Shown here: positions 19,293-27,437 of the stretch, one piece after another
How positions within the stretch are numbered: position 1 is the first letter of the stretch
Layout: each line of letters begins with the position of its first letter
Source of the DNA: Paenibacillus ihbetae
GTDB lineage: Bacteria > Bacillota > Bacilli > Paenibacillales > Paenibacillaceae
Direction of reading: 5' to 3'
Length of the DNA stretch: 64,000 nt
NCBI RefSeq assembly: GCF_002741055.1
Contig: NZ_CP016809.1
Span: forward strand, 6,178,501 to 6,242,500
The notes under the pieces: generated by a model
Databases searched by the model: none
What the model was told of the DNA's origin: nothing
Seen by the model: the letters and a program-made list of their open reading frames with translations, nothing else
Position numbers and translations under genes: made by a program

Positions 19293-20489
19293 TTAAGCCT
19301 CTTGGTACAGCCGCTCCAACCGAAGCAGCACCTCTATGCAGAAGCGGCTGTTATGGTAGGGACATTTCCAGGGACCAGCGATTTCACGTCCGTCAGGATT
19401 GCCTTGCCCGTCAACAGACCAGTACCATTCGCCGCCAGGACGGGGATCGATGAGCTTCCCGCTCGTATAGCTCCATATCTTGCGGACAAGCTCGAGGAAG
19501 CCTGCTTCGCCAGTGAGCTCATACGCATTCAGAAAGCCAACCATCGCTTCAGCCTGCACCCACCATATGCGGGTCGTATCCAGCCGGCCGCCTTCCTGCT
19601 CGTTCATCACCGAGCCGTCCGATTGTATCGCATGTTCGGATACGGAACGCGCGAGGGCAAGGACCATTTGCTTATAATTAGGATTCGAGAGCTCCGCAGC
19701 TTCAATCGCGTCTTGAATCAGCCAGCTTGCTTCAATATCGTGTCCGAAGGAAGTCACATCCGTCAGTGATGCCCAGTTCTTATCAAAAAAGACGTTCAGC
19801 CGCCCAAGCTCCGCATCAAACATTCGATCATGCAAAATCGACAGCAGGCGGTCCAGCGATTGCCGTACCTGCGGGTCCGGCCATATGCGATATAACGTGG
19901 TATAGGCTTCAAGTACGTGAATATGCGTGTTCATCGTGATGTCTGCTACGACGCCGCTGCCGCTCAGCATTTCATTAGGCTGCTCGTTCCATTCCCGGTC
20001 AAACTCTTCCCGATATGCCCCGATTTGCTCGTCGTAACCGACCGCTTCAATCGTCCGGTACAGCTCCTGCGCGAGCTTCAACGCGTCAGCGTCGCCGGTT
20101 GCACGGAAATATTCGCTTAAGGCGTATACGCCGAAGGCTTGATTATAGATGTGCTTGCGTGCGTCCAGTACATTCCCTTCATAGTCCGCCATCCAGATCA
20201 ACCCACCAAACTCGGGATCCAGCAGCCGCTCGGTTAGGAAAGAGAACGCATGGCTGGCGCATTTACGGTAATCTTCGGTTCCCGTCACGCGATAGGCTGC
20301 GGCAAAGCTCCATAAGATTCTTGAATTCGCAATACACCCTTTCGGAGCAAGAGGCTTAGCGGTAAGGGAAGCATCGACTTCGCCGTAATAACCGCCATAT
20401 GCCTCATCCATTAAACGGGCCCAGAAAGGCAGAATGTGATCAAGCCATTCCTTGCGAATCTCGTTGAAGATTGGATCAAGTGTTTTCAT
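19293..20489 (-). CDS. Cellobiose/mannobiose 2-epimerase (AGE superfamily)
   Basis: 398 residues of (alpha/alpha)6-barrel epimerase. Signature segments are NSRILWSFAAAYR, TMNTHIHVLEAYTTLYR, SFGHDIEASWLIQDA, WWVQAEAMVGFLNAYE and GPWKCPYHNSRFCIE; the three histidines in NTHIH, GHD and YHNSR correspond to the catalytic and binding histidines of cellobiose 2-epimerases. These enzymes interconvert the reducing-end glucose and mannose of beta-1,4 disaccharides. The divergent GH5 mannanase argues for a role with mannobiose. ATG 20489 has GGAGG five bases upstream. Confidence 0.85.
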   Translation of the reverse strand: MKTLDPIFNEIRKEWLDHILPFWARLMDEAYGGYYGEVDASLTAKPLAPKGCIANSRILWSFAAAYRVTGTEDYRKCASHAFSFLTERLLDPEFGGLIWMADYEGNVLDARKHIYNQAFGVYALSEYFRATGDADALKLAQELYRTIEAVGYDEQIGAYREEFDREWNEQPNEMLSGSGVVADITMNTHIHVLEAYTTLYRIWPDPQVRQSLDRLLSILHDRMFDAELGRLNVFFDKNWASLTDVTSFGHDIEASWLIQDAIEAAELSNPNYKQMVLALARSVSEHAIQSDGSVMNEQEGGRLDTTRIWWVQAEAMVGFLNAYELTGEAGFLELVRKIWSYTSGKLIDPRPGGEWYWSVDGQGNPDGREIAGPWKCPYHNSRFCIEVLLRLERLYQEA

Positions 20490-20506
20490 AACAGCCTCCA
20501 TATAAA

Positions 20507-20519
20507 GTAATCGATAACC
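20507..20519. promoter_or_regulatory. Candidate LacI-family operator
   Basis: GTAATCGATAAC is a near-perfect palindrome centred on a CG step, as LacI-family operators are. It lies between the epimerase promoter's -10 and its ATG. A second, perfect palindrome TTAACGTTAA is at 20645-20654. Binding by the adjacent LacI-type protein is inferred. Confidence 0.45.
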
Positions 20520-20527
20520 TTAACAAT

Positions 20528-20557
20528 AATCTAATTGGTCAGGAATATATAAGTCAA
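20528..20557 (-). promoter_or_regulatory. Promoter of the 2-epimerase gene
   Basis: On the minus strand, TTGACT (20557-20552), an 18-base spacer and TAGATT (20533-20528), with initiation near 20521, directly before the candidate operator. Confidence 0.5.
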
Positions 20558-20770
20558 CGCAAAAATTCGACACTGCCTAAAAAGTAGGTCCTCTTAAAGC
20601 GGATTGATTATTGCTTGATCACGTTATAAACTCCATTTGTGAACTTAACGTTAACCTAATCTGATAGGTTCGAAAACTCTCGTGAATCTCATTCATACCA
20701 AACGATTACAGGTTCCTTGCTTTTGTGAGCAGGGGGATTAATATATACAAACCCTAAAGGAGGATGAAGC

Positions 20771-21772
20771 TTGTTCCCATTATGCATCGGATGGAGGATT
20801 CATTTGTTAGCTGCTCTTATGCTCGTTGTGGTCGGAAGCGGATTACCGAGAACTGAGTTGTCTGACGGGTTTCATGTAAGCGGCACCAAACTATATGACT
20901 CAACAGGAAAAGCTTTTGTGATGAGAGGGATGAATCATGCCCACACCTGGTATAAAAACGACCTCCATGCTGCCATTCCTGCCATCGCGAATACGGGTGC
21001 CAATTCGGTCCGGATTGTGTTATCGAATGGAACTCAATGGACAAGAGACGACGTGGATGCTGTAAAGAGCATCATTTCGCTTGTCAATGACAACAACATG
21101 ATCGCTGTGCTAGAAGTGCACGATGCGACCGGCAAGGATGATCATGCTTCCCTGGATGCAGCGGTAAATTACTGGATTGATATCAAAGAAGCGATTATAG
21201 GCAAGGAAGACCGCGTCATCGTGAATATCGCAAATGAATGGCATGGCAGCTGGAGCGGGAGGGAATGGGCCGATGGCTACAAGCAGGCGATACCGAAATT
21301 AAGGAATGCGGGCATTAAAAATACGTTGATCGTCGACGCGGCCGGGTGGGGACAACAAACGGAATCCATCGCGGAGTACGGTACGGCGGTGTCGGAGGCT
21401 GATCCGCAGAGGAATATCATTTTCTCCATCCATATGTATGAGTATGCCGGGAAGGATGCTGCGACCGTGAAAGCCAATATGGAGCTTGTTCTGAGTCAAG
21501 GGCTGCCGCTCATCATCGGTGAATTCGGAGGATACCATCAAGGTGCGGATGTGGATGAAATGGCGGTTATGAAATACGGGCAGGAGAAGGGTGTCGGTTG
21601 GTTGGCATGGTCATGGTACGGCAATAGCCCGGAACTAAGTTATCTTGATCTGGCGGCAGGGCCCTCCGGAAGCTTAACAAGCTGGGGAAACACCGTGGTA
21701 AATGGGGCGAATGGGATAAAGCGAACGTCAAGGAAAGCCGGAATATTTGAAATGAGCAGCGATTTTGATTAA
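20771..21772 (+). CDS. GH5 beta-mannanase (mannan endo-1,4-beta-mannosidase)
   Basis: 333 residues. After a hydrophobic N-terminal export segment (HLLAALMLVVVGSG), the GH5_8-type catalytic domain begins at GFHVSGTKLYDSTGKAF. The acid/base glutamate is E156 in NIANEWHGSW and the nucleophile is E251 in LIIGEFGGYH; MRGMNHAHTW and SIHMYEYAG also fit bacterial mannanases. It would cut mannan backbones outside the cell. The start appears to be TTG 20771 with AGGAGG seven bases upstream; an ATG at 20764 is in another frame and stops after 30 codons, so a small frameshift at the signal peptide is possible. No carbohydrate-binding module follows. Confidence 0.88.
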   Translation: MFPLCIGWRIHLLAALMLVVVGSGLPRTELSDGFHVSGTKLYDSTGKAFVMRGMNHAHTWYKNDLHAAIPAIANTGANSVRIVLSNGTQWTRDDVDAVKSIISLVNDNNMIAVLEVHDATGKDDHASLDAAVNYWIDIKEAIIGKEDRVIVNIANEWHGSWSGREWADGYKQAIPKLRNAGIKNTLIVDAAGWGQQTESIAEYGTAVSEADPQRNIIFSIHMYEYAGKDAATVKANMELVLSQGLPLIIGEFGGYHQGADVDEMAVMKYGQEKGVGWLAWSWYGNSPELSYLDLAAGPSGSLTSWGNTVVNGANGIKRTSRKAGIFEMSSDFD

Positions 21773-21892
21773 TTCCCACTTGACAGGTTGAAATAATGGG
21801 TTTAATCTAAGCACAAGCAAATGGTTCATTTATCATTAAATGAACGCTCATAATCTTAGTATTGAACGATATGATCAGCCGATTGGTCCACC

Positions 21893-21950
21893 AAAGGCTC
21901 CTGTTCATTCTCGCTTCCTTGTATGAGGTGAGAATGGCAGGAGCCTTTCT
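21893..21950 (+). terminator. Hairpin, probable terminator
   Basis: AAAGGCTCCTG-T-TCATTCTC (21893-21912) pairs with its near-perfect complement at 21930-21948, ending CCTTTCT. It lies 120 bases after the mannanase stop and 100 bases before the MarR-type gene. It may end the first or act in the leader of the second. Confidence 0.55.
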
Positions 21951-22047
21951 GCTTTCACGATGGCAGAAAGACCGCTTTTCAAGGAAAGCAAGGCTGATTC
22001 ACCGACCGGCAGACGGAGGGGATGACAGCTACCGGGAAAGGAGCGAT

Positions 22048-22587
22048 ATGGAGAAGAACAAGGATTGGAATCTGATGGAAGAGGCGGACTGGCATTTTCG
22101 AAAGCTTGTGCGAAGATTTGTGAAAGAGCGCGACAAGATATCGGTGGAGGGCGTATCCCTTCCCGGCTTGTTGATCCTGAAGACGATTGAGCGAAACGGC
22201 GAACAGCGATTAGGCGATCTTGCGGAGGTTCTGGATTTCACGTCCGGGGCAGTTACCGCCCTCTGCGACAAGCTGGAGTCCGCCGGGTTTGCCGTCAGGC
22301 AGAGAAGCCGGACCGACAGGCGCTCGATCGTGCTCGATATTACGATACAGGGGCGAGAGATGCTGCTTCGAAATCAGGAGGTCGGCACCTGCATGATCGA
22401 TGTATTGTTCGGAACTTTTTCACAAGAGGAGTTAATTCAGCAAATCCATTTTTTTAAGCGGGTCCACGAATCGCTGGAGGGCTTCTCGGAACGGATTCAT
22501 CAGCAGTACCGCAATGCTGCCGAAGGAGCATCGGGGAAAGGCGGATCTGCAGCTCCCCGGCGTAACCGGGACTTTATCTCGTATTAA
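22048..22587 (+). CDS. MarR-family transcriptional regulator
   Basis: 179 residues with the MarR winged helix: GLLILKTIERNGEQRLGDLAEVLDFTSGAVTALCDKLESAGFAVRQRSRTDRRSIVLDIT, including the conserved DRR of the wing. ATG 22048 has AAAGGAG four bases upstream; the open frame runs back to 21862 without support. It opens an apparent operon (aryl-sulfotransferase-like protein, then an SsuABC-type importer) and probably regulates it. The ligand is unknown, but MarR proteins often sense aromatic acids, which would fit an aryl-ester pathway (inference). Confidence 0.85.
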   Translation: MEKNKDWNLMEEADWHFRKLVRRFVKERDKISVEGVSLPGLLILKTIERNGEQRLGDLAEVLDFTSGAVTALCDKLESAGFAVRQRSRTDRRSIVLDITIQGREMLLRNQEVGTCMIDVLFGTFSQEELIQQIHFFKRVHESLEGFSERIHQQYRNAAEGASGKGGSAAPRRNRDFISY

Positions 22588-22617
22588 TGATCTTGTTGTT
22601 AAGGAGAGGATTGAACT

Positions 22618-24078
22618 ATGGGACATCCGACGATTTATCCTACCGGTGCGACGGTATATTTGCCCGGCAAAGCCTGGAGCGGCTATACGATTTTTCAGGC
22701 GGCTGATGTTGGCGCGCTCCTGATTGACATGAACGGCAGAGAGGTACACCTGTGGAAAGGGCTGCGGGGATTTCCCAACAAGCTGTTTCCGGGTGGATTT
22801 GTGCTAGGCAGCACTTCCGAGCGGGACCCGAAATATGGCTTCCAGGATGAGAGCAATCTGGTTCAGGTCGATTGGGAAGGCAATATCGTATGGAAATTTG
22901 ACCGCTATGAATTCATTGAGGATCCGGGCCATCCTCCGCAGTGGATGGCTCGTCAGCATCATGATTATCAGCGGGAAGGCAACCCGGTAGGCTACTATGC
23001 GCCGGGGCAGGAACCCAAGCTCGACTCGGGCACTACGATCATCCTTGCGCACAAAAACGTCACCCGTCCCGAAATCGCGGGCATCGAGCTGCTTGACGAC
23101 ACGATTATTGAAGTCGATTGGGAAGGGCGTATCTTATGGGAGTGGTCCGTAAGCGATCATTTCTCCGAGCTTGGATTTGACGAGCATGCGAAGCAGTCCC
23201 TGTATCGGGACCCGAACACCCGCGGCTTCGGCGTCCATGCAGGCGACTGGATGCATATCAATTCGGTGTCGGTATTAGGGCCTAACAAGCATTATGATGC
23301 GGGAGACCAGCGTTTTCATCCCGACAATATCATCTGGGATGCCAGAGAAAGCAATATTATTGCCATCATCTCCAAACGCACAGGCGAAATCGTCTGGAAG
23401 CTGGGCCCGAATTATGATCAAGAGGAAGTGAAGCATATTGGCTGGATCATCGGTCAGCATCATGCTCATCTGATCCCAAAGGGGCTGCCGGGCGAAGGAA
23501 ATATCCTCATCTTCGACAACGGAGGCTGGGGCGGATATGGCAGTCCCAATCCGGAGTCGCCTGACGGTCTGAAGGTTGCTCGCCGGGATCATTCCCGCGT
23601 ACTGGAGATCAATCCAATTACCTTGGAGATCGAATGGCAGTACACGCCGACGGAAGCGGGCTTTCAGGCACCGCTGGACTCCTACCGCTTCTACAGTCCG
23701 TACATCAGCTCGGCGCAGCGCCTCCCTAACGGCAACACGCTGATCACGGAAGGCGCGGACGGGCGGATCTTCGAAGTGACGCGGGAGCATGAACTGGTTT
23801 GGGAGTACATATCTCCGTATAAAAACAGCCGGAACTCCAATATGGTCTACCGGGCGTACCGCGTGCCTTACGATTGGATTCCGCAGCTTGAGAAGCCCGT
23901 CGAAACGGAGATCCCTAAGCTGGATGTTGCCGATTATCGACTTCCGGGAGCCGCACCGCGCGGCGCGATTACAGCCGTTGAAGTAGAAGGGACGATCTCT
24001 TACGGTGAGGGAGCCCTCTGCGTGGCCAGAACGGATGAAACGGCCAGAAAGGACAGGGATCGCCATGAACAGAACTAG
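22618..24078 (+). CDS. Aryl-sulfotransferase-family protein (ASST, cytoplasmic)
   Basis: 486 residues with the beta-propeller pattern of arylsulfotransferases: repeated aspartate-tryptophan blades (VDWEGNIVWKFD, VDWEGRILWEW, TGEIVWKLG, ITLEIEWQYTP, EHELVWEYI), a His-rich WMARQHHDYQ and GQHHAHLIPKG, and NGNTLITEGADGRIFEV. ASSTs move sulfate between phenolic esters and phenols via an active-site histidine, which HHAHLIP may supply. Unlike the periplasmic Gram-negative enzymes, no signal peptide is seen. ATG 22618 follows AAGGAGAGG. It overlaps the next gene by 14 bases, consistent with one operon. The reaction here is unproven. Confidence 0.8.
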   Translation: MGHPTIYPTGATVYLPGKAWSGYTIFQAADVGALLIDMNGREVHLWKGLRGFPNKLFPGGFVLGSTSERDPKYGFQDESNLVQVDWEGNIVWKFDRYEFIEDPGHPPQWMARQHHDYQREGNPVGYYAPGQEPKLDSGTTIILAHKNVTRPEIAGIELLDDTIIEVDWEGRILWEWSVSDHFSELGFDEHAKQSLYRDPNTRGFGVHAGDWMHINSVSVLGPNKHYDAGDQRFHPDNIIWDARESNIIAIISKRTGEIVWKLGPNYDQEEVKHIGWIIGQHHAHLIPKGLPGEGNILIFDNGGWGGYGSPNPESPDGLKVARRDHSRVLEINPITLEIEWQYTPTEAGFQAPLDSYRFYSPYISSAQRLPNGNTLITEGADGRIFEVTREHELVWEYISPYKNSRNSNMVYRAYRVPYDWIPQLEKPVETEIPKLDVADYRLPGAAPRGAITAVEVEGTISYGEGALCVARTDETARKDRDRHEQN

Positions 24079-25102
24079 TGGAAATGGTAGCAAACGCTTT
24101 GTCCTGCTCCTTCTGTGCTCATTCATCATCTCGGGTCTTCTCGGCGGCTGCAGCAGCGCAGCAGGTGAGGAGCAGGGAATCCGGCTTAAGCTCAGAGTTG
24201 CGGATATTTCCACGAATACGACATTCCGCGTTGCGAAAGCCAAGGGGATCTTTGATAAGCATGGCATCGATGCGGAGCTGGTAAACTTCGCGACGCCTGC
24301 CGAAGGCGTAAACTCCCTGTTTATTAAACAGGTGGATGTTGCATTCGGCGCGGACTTTCCGCTTCTGAACGCTGCCGGCAAGGGCGACTACACCATTTTT
24401 GCTTCTTCCGGAACGGCTACGGATCTCAGCGCAAGCGAATGGAAGCTGTACGTCCGCAAGGAGATCGAAACCGCCGCGGATCTGAAAGGCAAGAAGCTGA
24501 GTTTCTCAAGAGGAACCTTTATTCCTTATTTATGGGATGTGTACCTGGCCGAGAACGGAATTGCGGTTTCTGATGTGGAGCTCGTCGGCCAGGGAGGCTT
24601 CGATGAGGCTTATGTCGCGCTGAAAAAAGGGGAGATTGACGCCGCATGGGTATACGGCGCTGTTCTGAACGAAAAGTTCGGCGCCCTTGCAGAGGCGCGC
24701 GAGCTGACCGATATGTCGAAGACGCCGGTACGGATCGGCACGGGACTGATCGCGCCGACCGAGCTTCTGAAGAAGAACCGCCAAGGGTTTGTTCAGTTCC
24801 TCAAGGCGCTTGATGAGGCTTCGGATTATGCCCAGCAACATCCGGAGGAAACGGCCGAGATCATGTACGAGGAAGTCAAGCAGCCGAAAGAAGCAACCCT
24901 GAAGGACCTCCCGATCAATCCTTGGAGCATCGGATTCTCGGATAAGGCGTACGAAGGGCTGCAAGGTCAGAAGGAGTATATGGTATCCAGCGGCATCATC
25001 GAGAAGGACTTTGACCTGAACGACAAATTGGATTTGGAGATCGTGAGGGAGGCATTTCCCGATCGCGTGATAGATATCAAGAAAGGGGATGGCAATCCAT
25101 GA
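24065..25102 (+). CDS. SsuA/NMT1-type ABC transporter substrate-binding lipoprotein
   Basis: 345 residues. The lipobox GLLGGC puts the lipidated cysteine at C29. The NMT1/SsuA-type domain follows (LRVADISTNTTFRVAKAKGIFDKHGIDAELVNF, then QVDVAFGADFPLLNAAGKG and SFSRGTFIPYLWDVYL). Such proteins capture sulfonates, taurine, nitrate or pyrimidine precursors outside the membrane. The sulfotransferase-like gene upstream suggests a sulfonate or sulfate ester. ATG 24065 lies inside the end of the preceding gene. It overlaps the ATPase gene by four bases (ATGA). Confidence 0.88.
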   Translation: MNRTSGNGSKRFVLLLLCSFIISGLLGGCSSAAGEEQGIRLKLRVADISTNTTFRVAKAKGIFDKHGIDAELVNFATPAEGVNSLFIKQVDVAFGADFPLLNAAGKGDYTIFASSGTATDLSASEWKLYVRKEIETAADLKGKKLSFSRGTFIPYLWDVYLAENGIAVSDVELVGQGGFDEAYVALKKGEIDAAWVYGAVLNEKFGALAEARELTDMSKTPVRIGTGLIAPTELLKKNRQGFVQFLKALDEASDYAQQHPEETAEIMYEEVKQPKEATLKDLPINPWSIGFSDKAYEGLQGQKEYMVSSGIIEKDFDLNDKLDLEIVREAFPDRVIDIKKGDGNP

Positions 25103-25875
25103 GCGCTGTTCCGCAAACGAACGGAATATATATTGAGCAGCTGAACAAAAGCTTCTCGCAGCCGGGAGCAGGGGAACTGCATTACATTATTCAGGATGTG
25201 AATCTGACGGTGAAAGGCGGAGAATTCTTCATTCTCCTCGGGCCGAGCGGCTGCGGCAAATCAACACTCCTCAGTCTTATCGCCGGCTTCGTATCCAAGA
25301 CGTCGGGTCAGGTGAAGGTCGGGGAACGGGAAGTCGATCGTCCCGGACAGGATCGCGCCGTCGTGTTCCAGCAAGCCGATTCTTCCTTGTTTCCGTGGCT
25401 GAACGTCCGGGAGAATGTCGAATTCGGCCTGCGGATGAAACGGATGCCTGCCTCGGTACGAAGAGAGATTTCGGATCGGTATATCTCTTTGGTTGGGCTG
25501 GACGGGCACGAGCAAAAATTCCCGAGGGAGCTGTCAGGCGGTATGAAGCAGCGCGTTCAACTGGCCAGAGTTCTCTCGAACGATCCTGCAATTCTGCTTA
25601 TGGATGAACCGTTCGGGGCGCTTGATGCCATGACGAGACGCACGATGCAAAGGGAATTAGTCAATATCTGGAGAAAAACGAATAAAACCGTTATTTTTGT
25701 TACCCATGATATCCAGGAAGCGCTGCTTCTCGGAGAACGGATCGGCATCATGTCGGCAGGACCATCCTCCAGGATCACGGATATCTATGACGTCCCTCTG
25801 TCCTATCCGCGCGATTTGTCCGATCCGGAGCTCCACCGGCTCCATAACCAAATCCAAGAGCATTTTGACGACTAG
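25099..25875 (+). CDS. SsuB-type ABC transporter ATP-binding protein
   Basis: 258 residues. Walker A is GPSGCGKST, the signature is LSGGMKQR, Walker B is ILLMDEPFGALD, and the switch histidine is in FVTHDIQEAL. This is the nitrate/sulfonate/taurine class. ATG 25099 overlaps the stop of the binding-protein gene, so translation is coupled. Together with its neighbours it forms a complete importer. Confidence 0.92.
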   Translation: MSAVPQTNGIYIEQLNKSFSQPGAGELHYIIQDVNLTVKGGEFFILLGPSGCGKSTLLSLIAGFVSKTSGQVKVGEREVDRPGQDRAVVFQQADSSLFPWLNVRENVEFGLRMKRMPASVRREISDRYISLVGLDGHEQKFPRELSGGMKQRVQLARVLSNDPAILLMDEPFGALDAMTRRTMQRELVNIWRKTNKTVIFVTHDIQEALLLGERIGIMSAGPSSRITDIYDVPLSYPRDLSDPELHRLHNQIQEHFDD

Positions 25876-25903
25876 CGAAGCGAAGAAAGGAGTTTGGAGA
25901 ACG

Positions 25904-26680
25904 ATGAGCAATAAGATGATCAAAGGCATTCGCCACCTCATCTTCTGGATTGTCATACTGGCGGTGTGGCAGCTTCTGGCGTCGGTCTATGGGCCGGAAA
26001 TTCTGCCGGGACCGATCTATACGGCAGCAGGCGGGTATGAGCTGCTTCAAGATGGAACGCTGGTTAGCTACATCGGCATCAGCTCCTACAGAGTTCTGCT
26101 CGGCTGGACGCTGGGGAGCCTGCTTGCGATTCCCGCAGGGCTCATAATCGGCAAGGTGAATGCCATAAGGACCATTGCAGAGCCTTTCCTTAATTTCATC
26201 CGTTTTATTCCGCCGATTGCATTTATTACGTTGTTTCTGGTCTGGTTCGGGATCGGGGAAACGTCAAAAGTCGCCCTGATTTTGTACGCCACCTTTTTTA
26301 TCGTGGTGCTGAACACGCTGACCGGCGTGTTGTCCGTCGAAGAGGACAAAATCCGCTCCGCCCGGAGCATGGGCGCATCCGAATGGCAAACGGTGCTCCA
26401 TGTCATCATTCCCGCAACGGTTCCGTATATGTTCACGGGGGTAAGGCTTGCCATGGGGACCTCGTTCATGGCGATTATCGGAGCAGAAATGATCGCATCC
26501 AACGAAGGCGTCGGGTATTTGATCTGGAATTCCAGGCTGTTCTTCCGTACGGACTGGATATTCGTGGGACTCATCTGCCTCGGCTTAATGGGTTTTCTGA
26601 CCGATCGTGCCGTAGCGCTGCTCGGCAGGAAGCTGTTATCCCGATACGGGGTGGTCAGCACCCATTCGGTTCGACGTTAA
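25904..26680 (+). CDS. SsuC-type ABC transporter permease
   Basis: 258 residues with six predicted transmembrane helices and an EAA-type loop (SARSMGASEWQTVLHVIIPATVPYMFTG). ATG 25904 has AAAGGAG about 11 bases upstream; the frame continues back into the ATPase gene but that part is a shadow. It is the last gene of the MarR-sulfotransferase-importer operon, ended by a terminator 20 bases after the stop. Confidence 0.92.
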   Translation: MSNKMIKGIRHLIFWIVILAVWQLLASVYGPEILPGPIYTAAGGYELLQDGTLVSYIGISSYRVLLGWTLGSLLAIPAGLIIGKVNAIRTIAEPFLNFIRFIPPIAFITLFLVWFGIGETSKVALILYATFFIVVLNTLTGVLSVEEDKIRSARSMGASEWQTVLHVIIPATVPYMFTGVRLAMGTSFMAIIGAEMIASNEGVGYLIWNSRLFFRTDWIFVGLICLGLMGFLTDRAVALLGRKLLSRYGVVSTHSVRR

Positions 26681-26699
26681 TACTGAACATATCCCCGTT

Positions 26700-26732
26700 A
26701 AACGCATCCTATCGTCAGGATGCGTTTATTTT
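26700..26732 (+). terminator. Terminator of the sulfotransferase/ABC operon
   Basis: Perfect 11-bp stem AAACGCATCCT (26700-26710) with AGGATGCGTTT (26717-26727), then ATTTTG. Confidence 0.85.
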
Positions 26733-26747
26733 GCCTGATTCCCCGCT

Positions 26748-27302
26748 TTATTCTCTATAATGAATCACCATGCTGAACTGATTCGTTGTTTCGCCGGAGT
26801 TGTGATAGACATGAGGCTTATCGGCTTTAAAGCGAATCGAATCCCCGCGGCGCACCGTATATTCATCGGTACTGATCCGTATCGTCAGCTCCCCTTCGAA
26901 CATCGTAATAAATTCCTCCGTCCCGTCGATGTGAGCCTCCGCGCTTAAATATCCCCCTGGATCCATCTCAAGCGAATAGATTTCAAATCGACGTCCGTCC
27001 TCAAACGGAAACAACGGATAGATCCGGACCTTCCCGTTATCCTCAACCAATGCCTGGACCTCATCGGCCGGTACGACAACGGTATCCGATGCCGGCTCAT
27101 GAATCAGGGAGGTGAAGGAAATTTTCAACCCGTTGGCGATTTTCCATACGGTAGCAATCGAGGGACTGGATTCGCCTCGTTCAATTTGGCCGAGCATCGT
27201 CTTGCTGATTCCGGTCAAATCAGCCACTTTATCCAGGCTAAGCTTGCGTTCCTCCCGGAGCCGCTTTAAGTTTTGAGCGAGAATGTGATTGATATGCTTC
27301 AT
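26748..27302 (-). CDS. XRE-family regulator with C-terminal cupin domain
   Basis: 184 residues. Residues 6-60 are an HTH_3 domain (NLKRLREERKLSLDKVADLTGISKTMLGQIERGESSPSIATVWKIA). Residues 110-180 form a cupin_2 barrel (EAHIDGTEEFITMFEGELTI and GDSIRFKADKPHVYHN). Such proteins usually sense a small metabolite, often an amino acid. ATG 27302 follows AGGAGG with eight bases of spacing. It is divergent from a LysE-type exporter, which it very likely controls from the palindromes between the genes. Confidence 0.9.
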   Translation of the reverse strand: MKHINHILAQNLKRLREERKLSLDKVADLTGISKTMLGQIERGESSPSIATVWKIANGLKISFTSLIHEPASDTVVVPADEVQALVEDNGKVRIYPLFPFEDGRRFEIYSLEMDPGGYLSAEAHIDGTEEFITMFEGELTIRISTDEYTVRRGDSIRFKADKPHVYHNSGETTNQFSMVIHYRE

Positions 27303-27334
27303 GTTTGATTGCCTCCTGTGGATCAAGATTTGAA

Positions 27335-27364
27335 TTGTGCGTTATAACGTATGTGATGTATAAT
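27335..27364 (+). promoter_or_regulatory. Promoter of the LysE-type exporter gene
   Basis: TTGTGC (27335-27340), an 18-base spacer and a consensus TATAAT (27359-27364). The two inverted-repeat arms flank it. Confidence 0.55.
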
Positions 27365-27388
27365 TATAACGCACGTACGTTATAGTGC
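27337..27388. promoter_or_regulatory. Operator cluster between the XRE-cupin and LysE-type genes
   Basis: Perfect 11-base arms GTGCGTTATAA (27337-27347) and TTATAACGCAC (27364-27374). The first overlaps the self-palindrome CGTTATAACG (27340-27349), and a third partial half site, TACGTTATA, follows at 27376-27384. The arms overlap the -35 and follow the -10 of the LysE promoter. The XRE-cupin protein is the likely ligand (inference). Confidence 0.6.
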
Positions 27389-27437
27389 ACATATAGGTAA
27401 TTATATCATACAACCAAGTGGAGGAAGGGAGGAGACC

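Noticed and set aside
21773..22047. Possible SAM or other sulfur riboswitch before the sulfotransferase operon
   Set aside because: The region holds a simple hairpin but none of the conserved S-box or related core elements.
23275..24381. 368-codon open frame on the minus strand
   Set aside because: Shadow of the aryl-sulfotransferase-like and binding-protein genes, whose protein families are clear.
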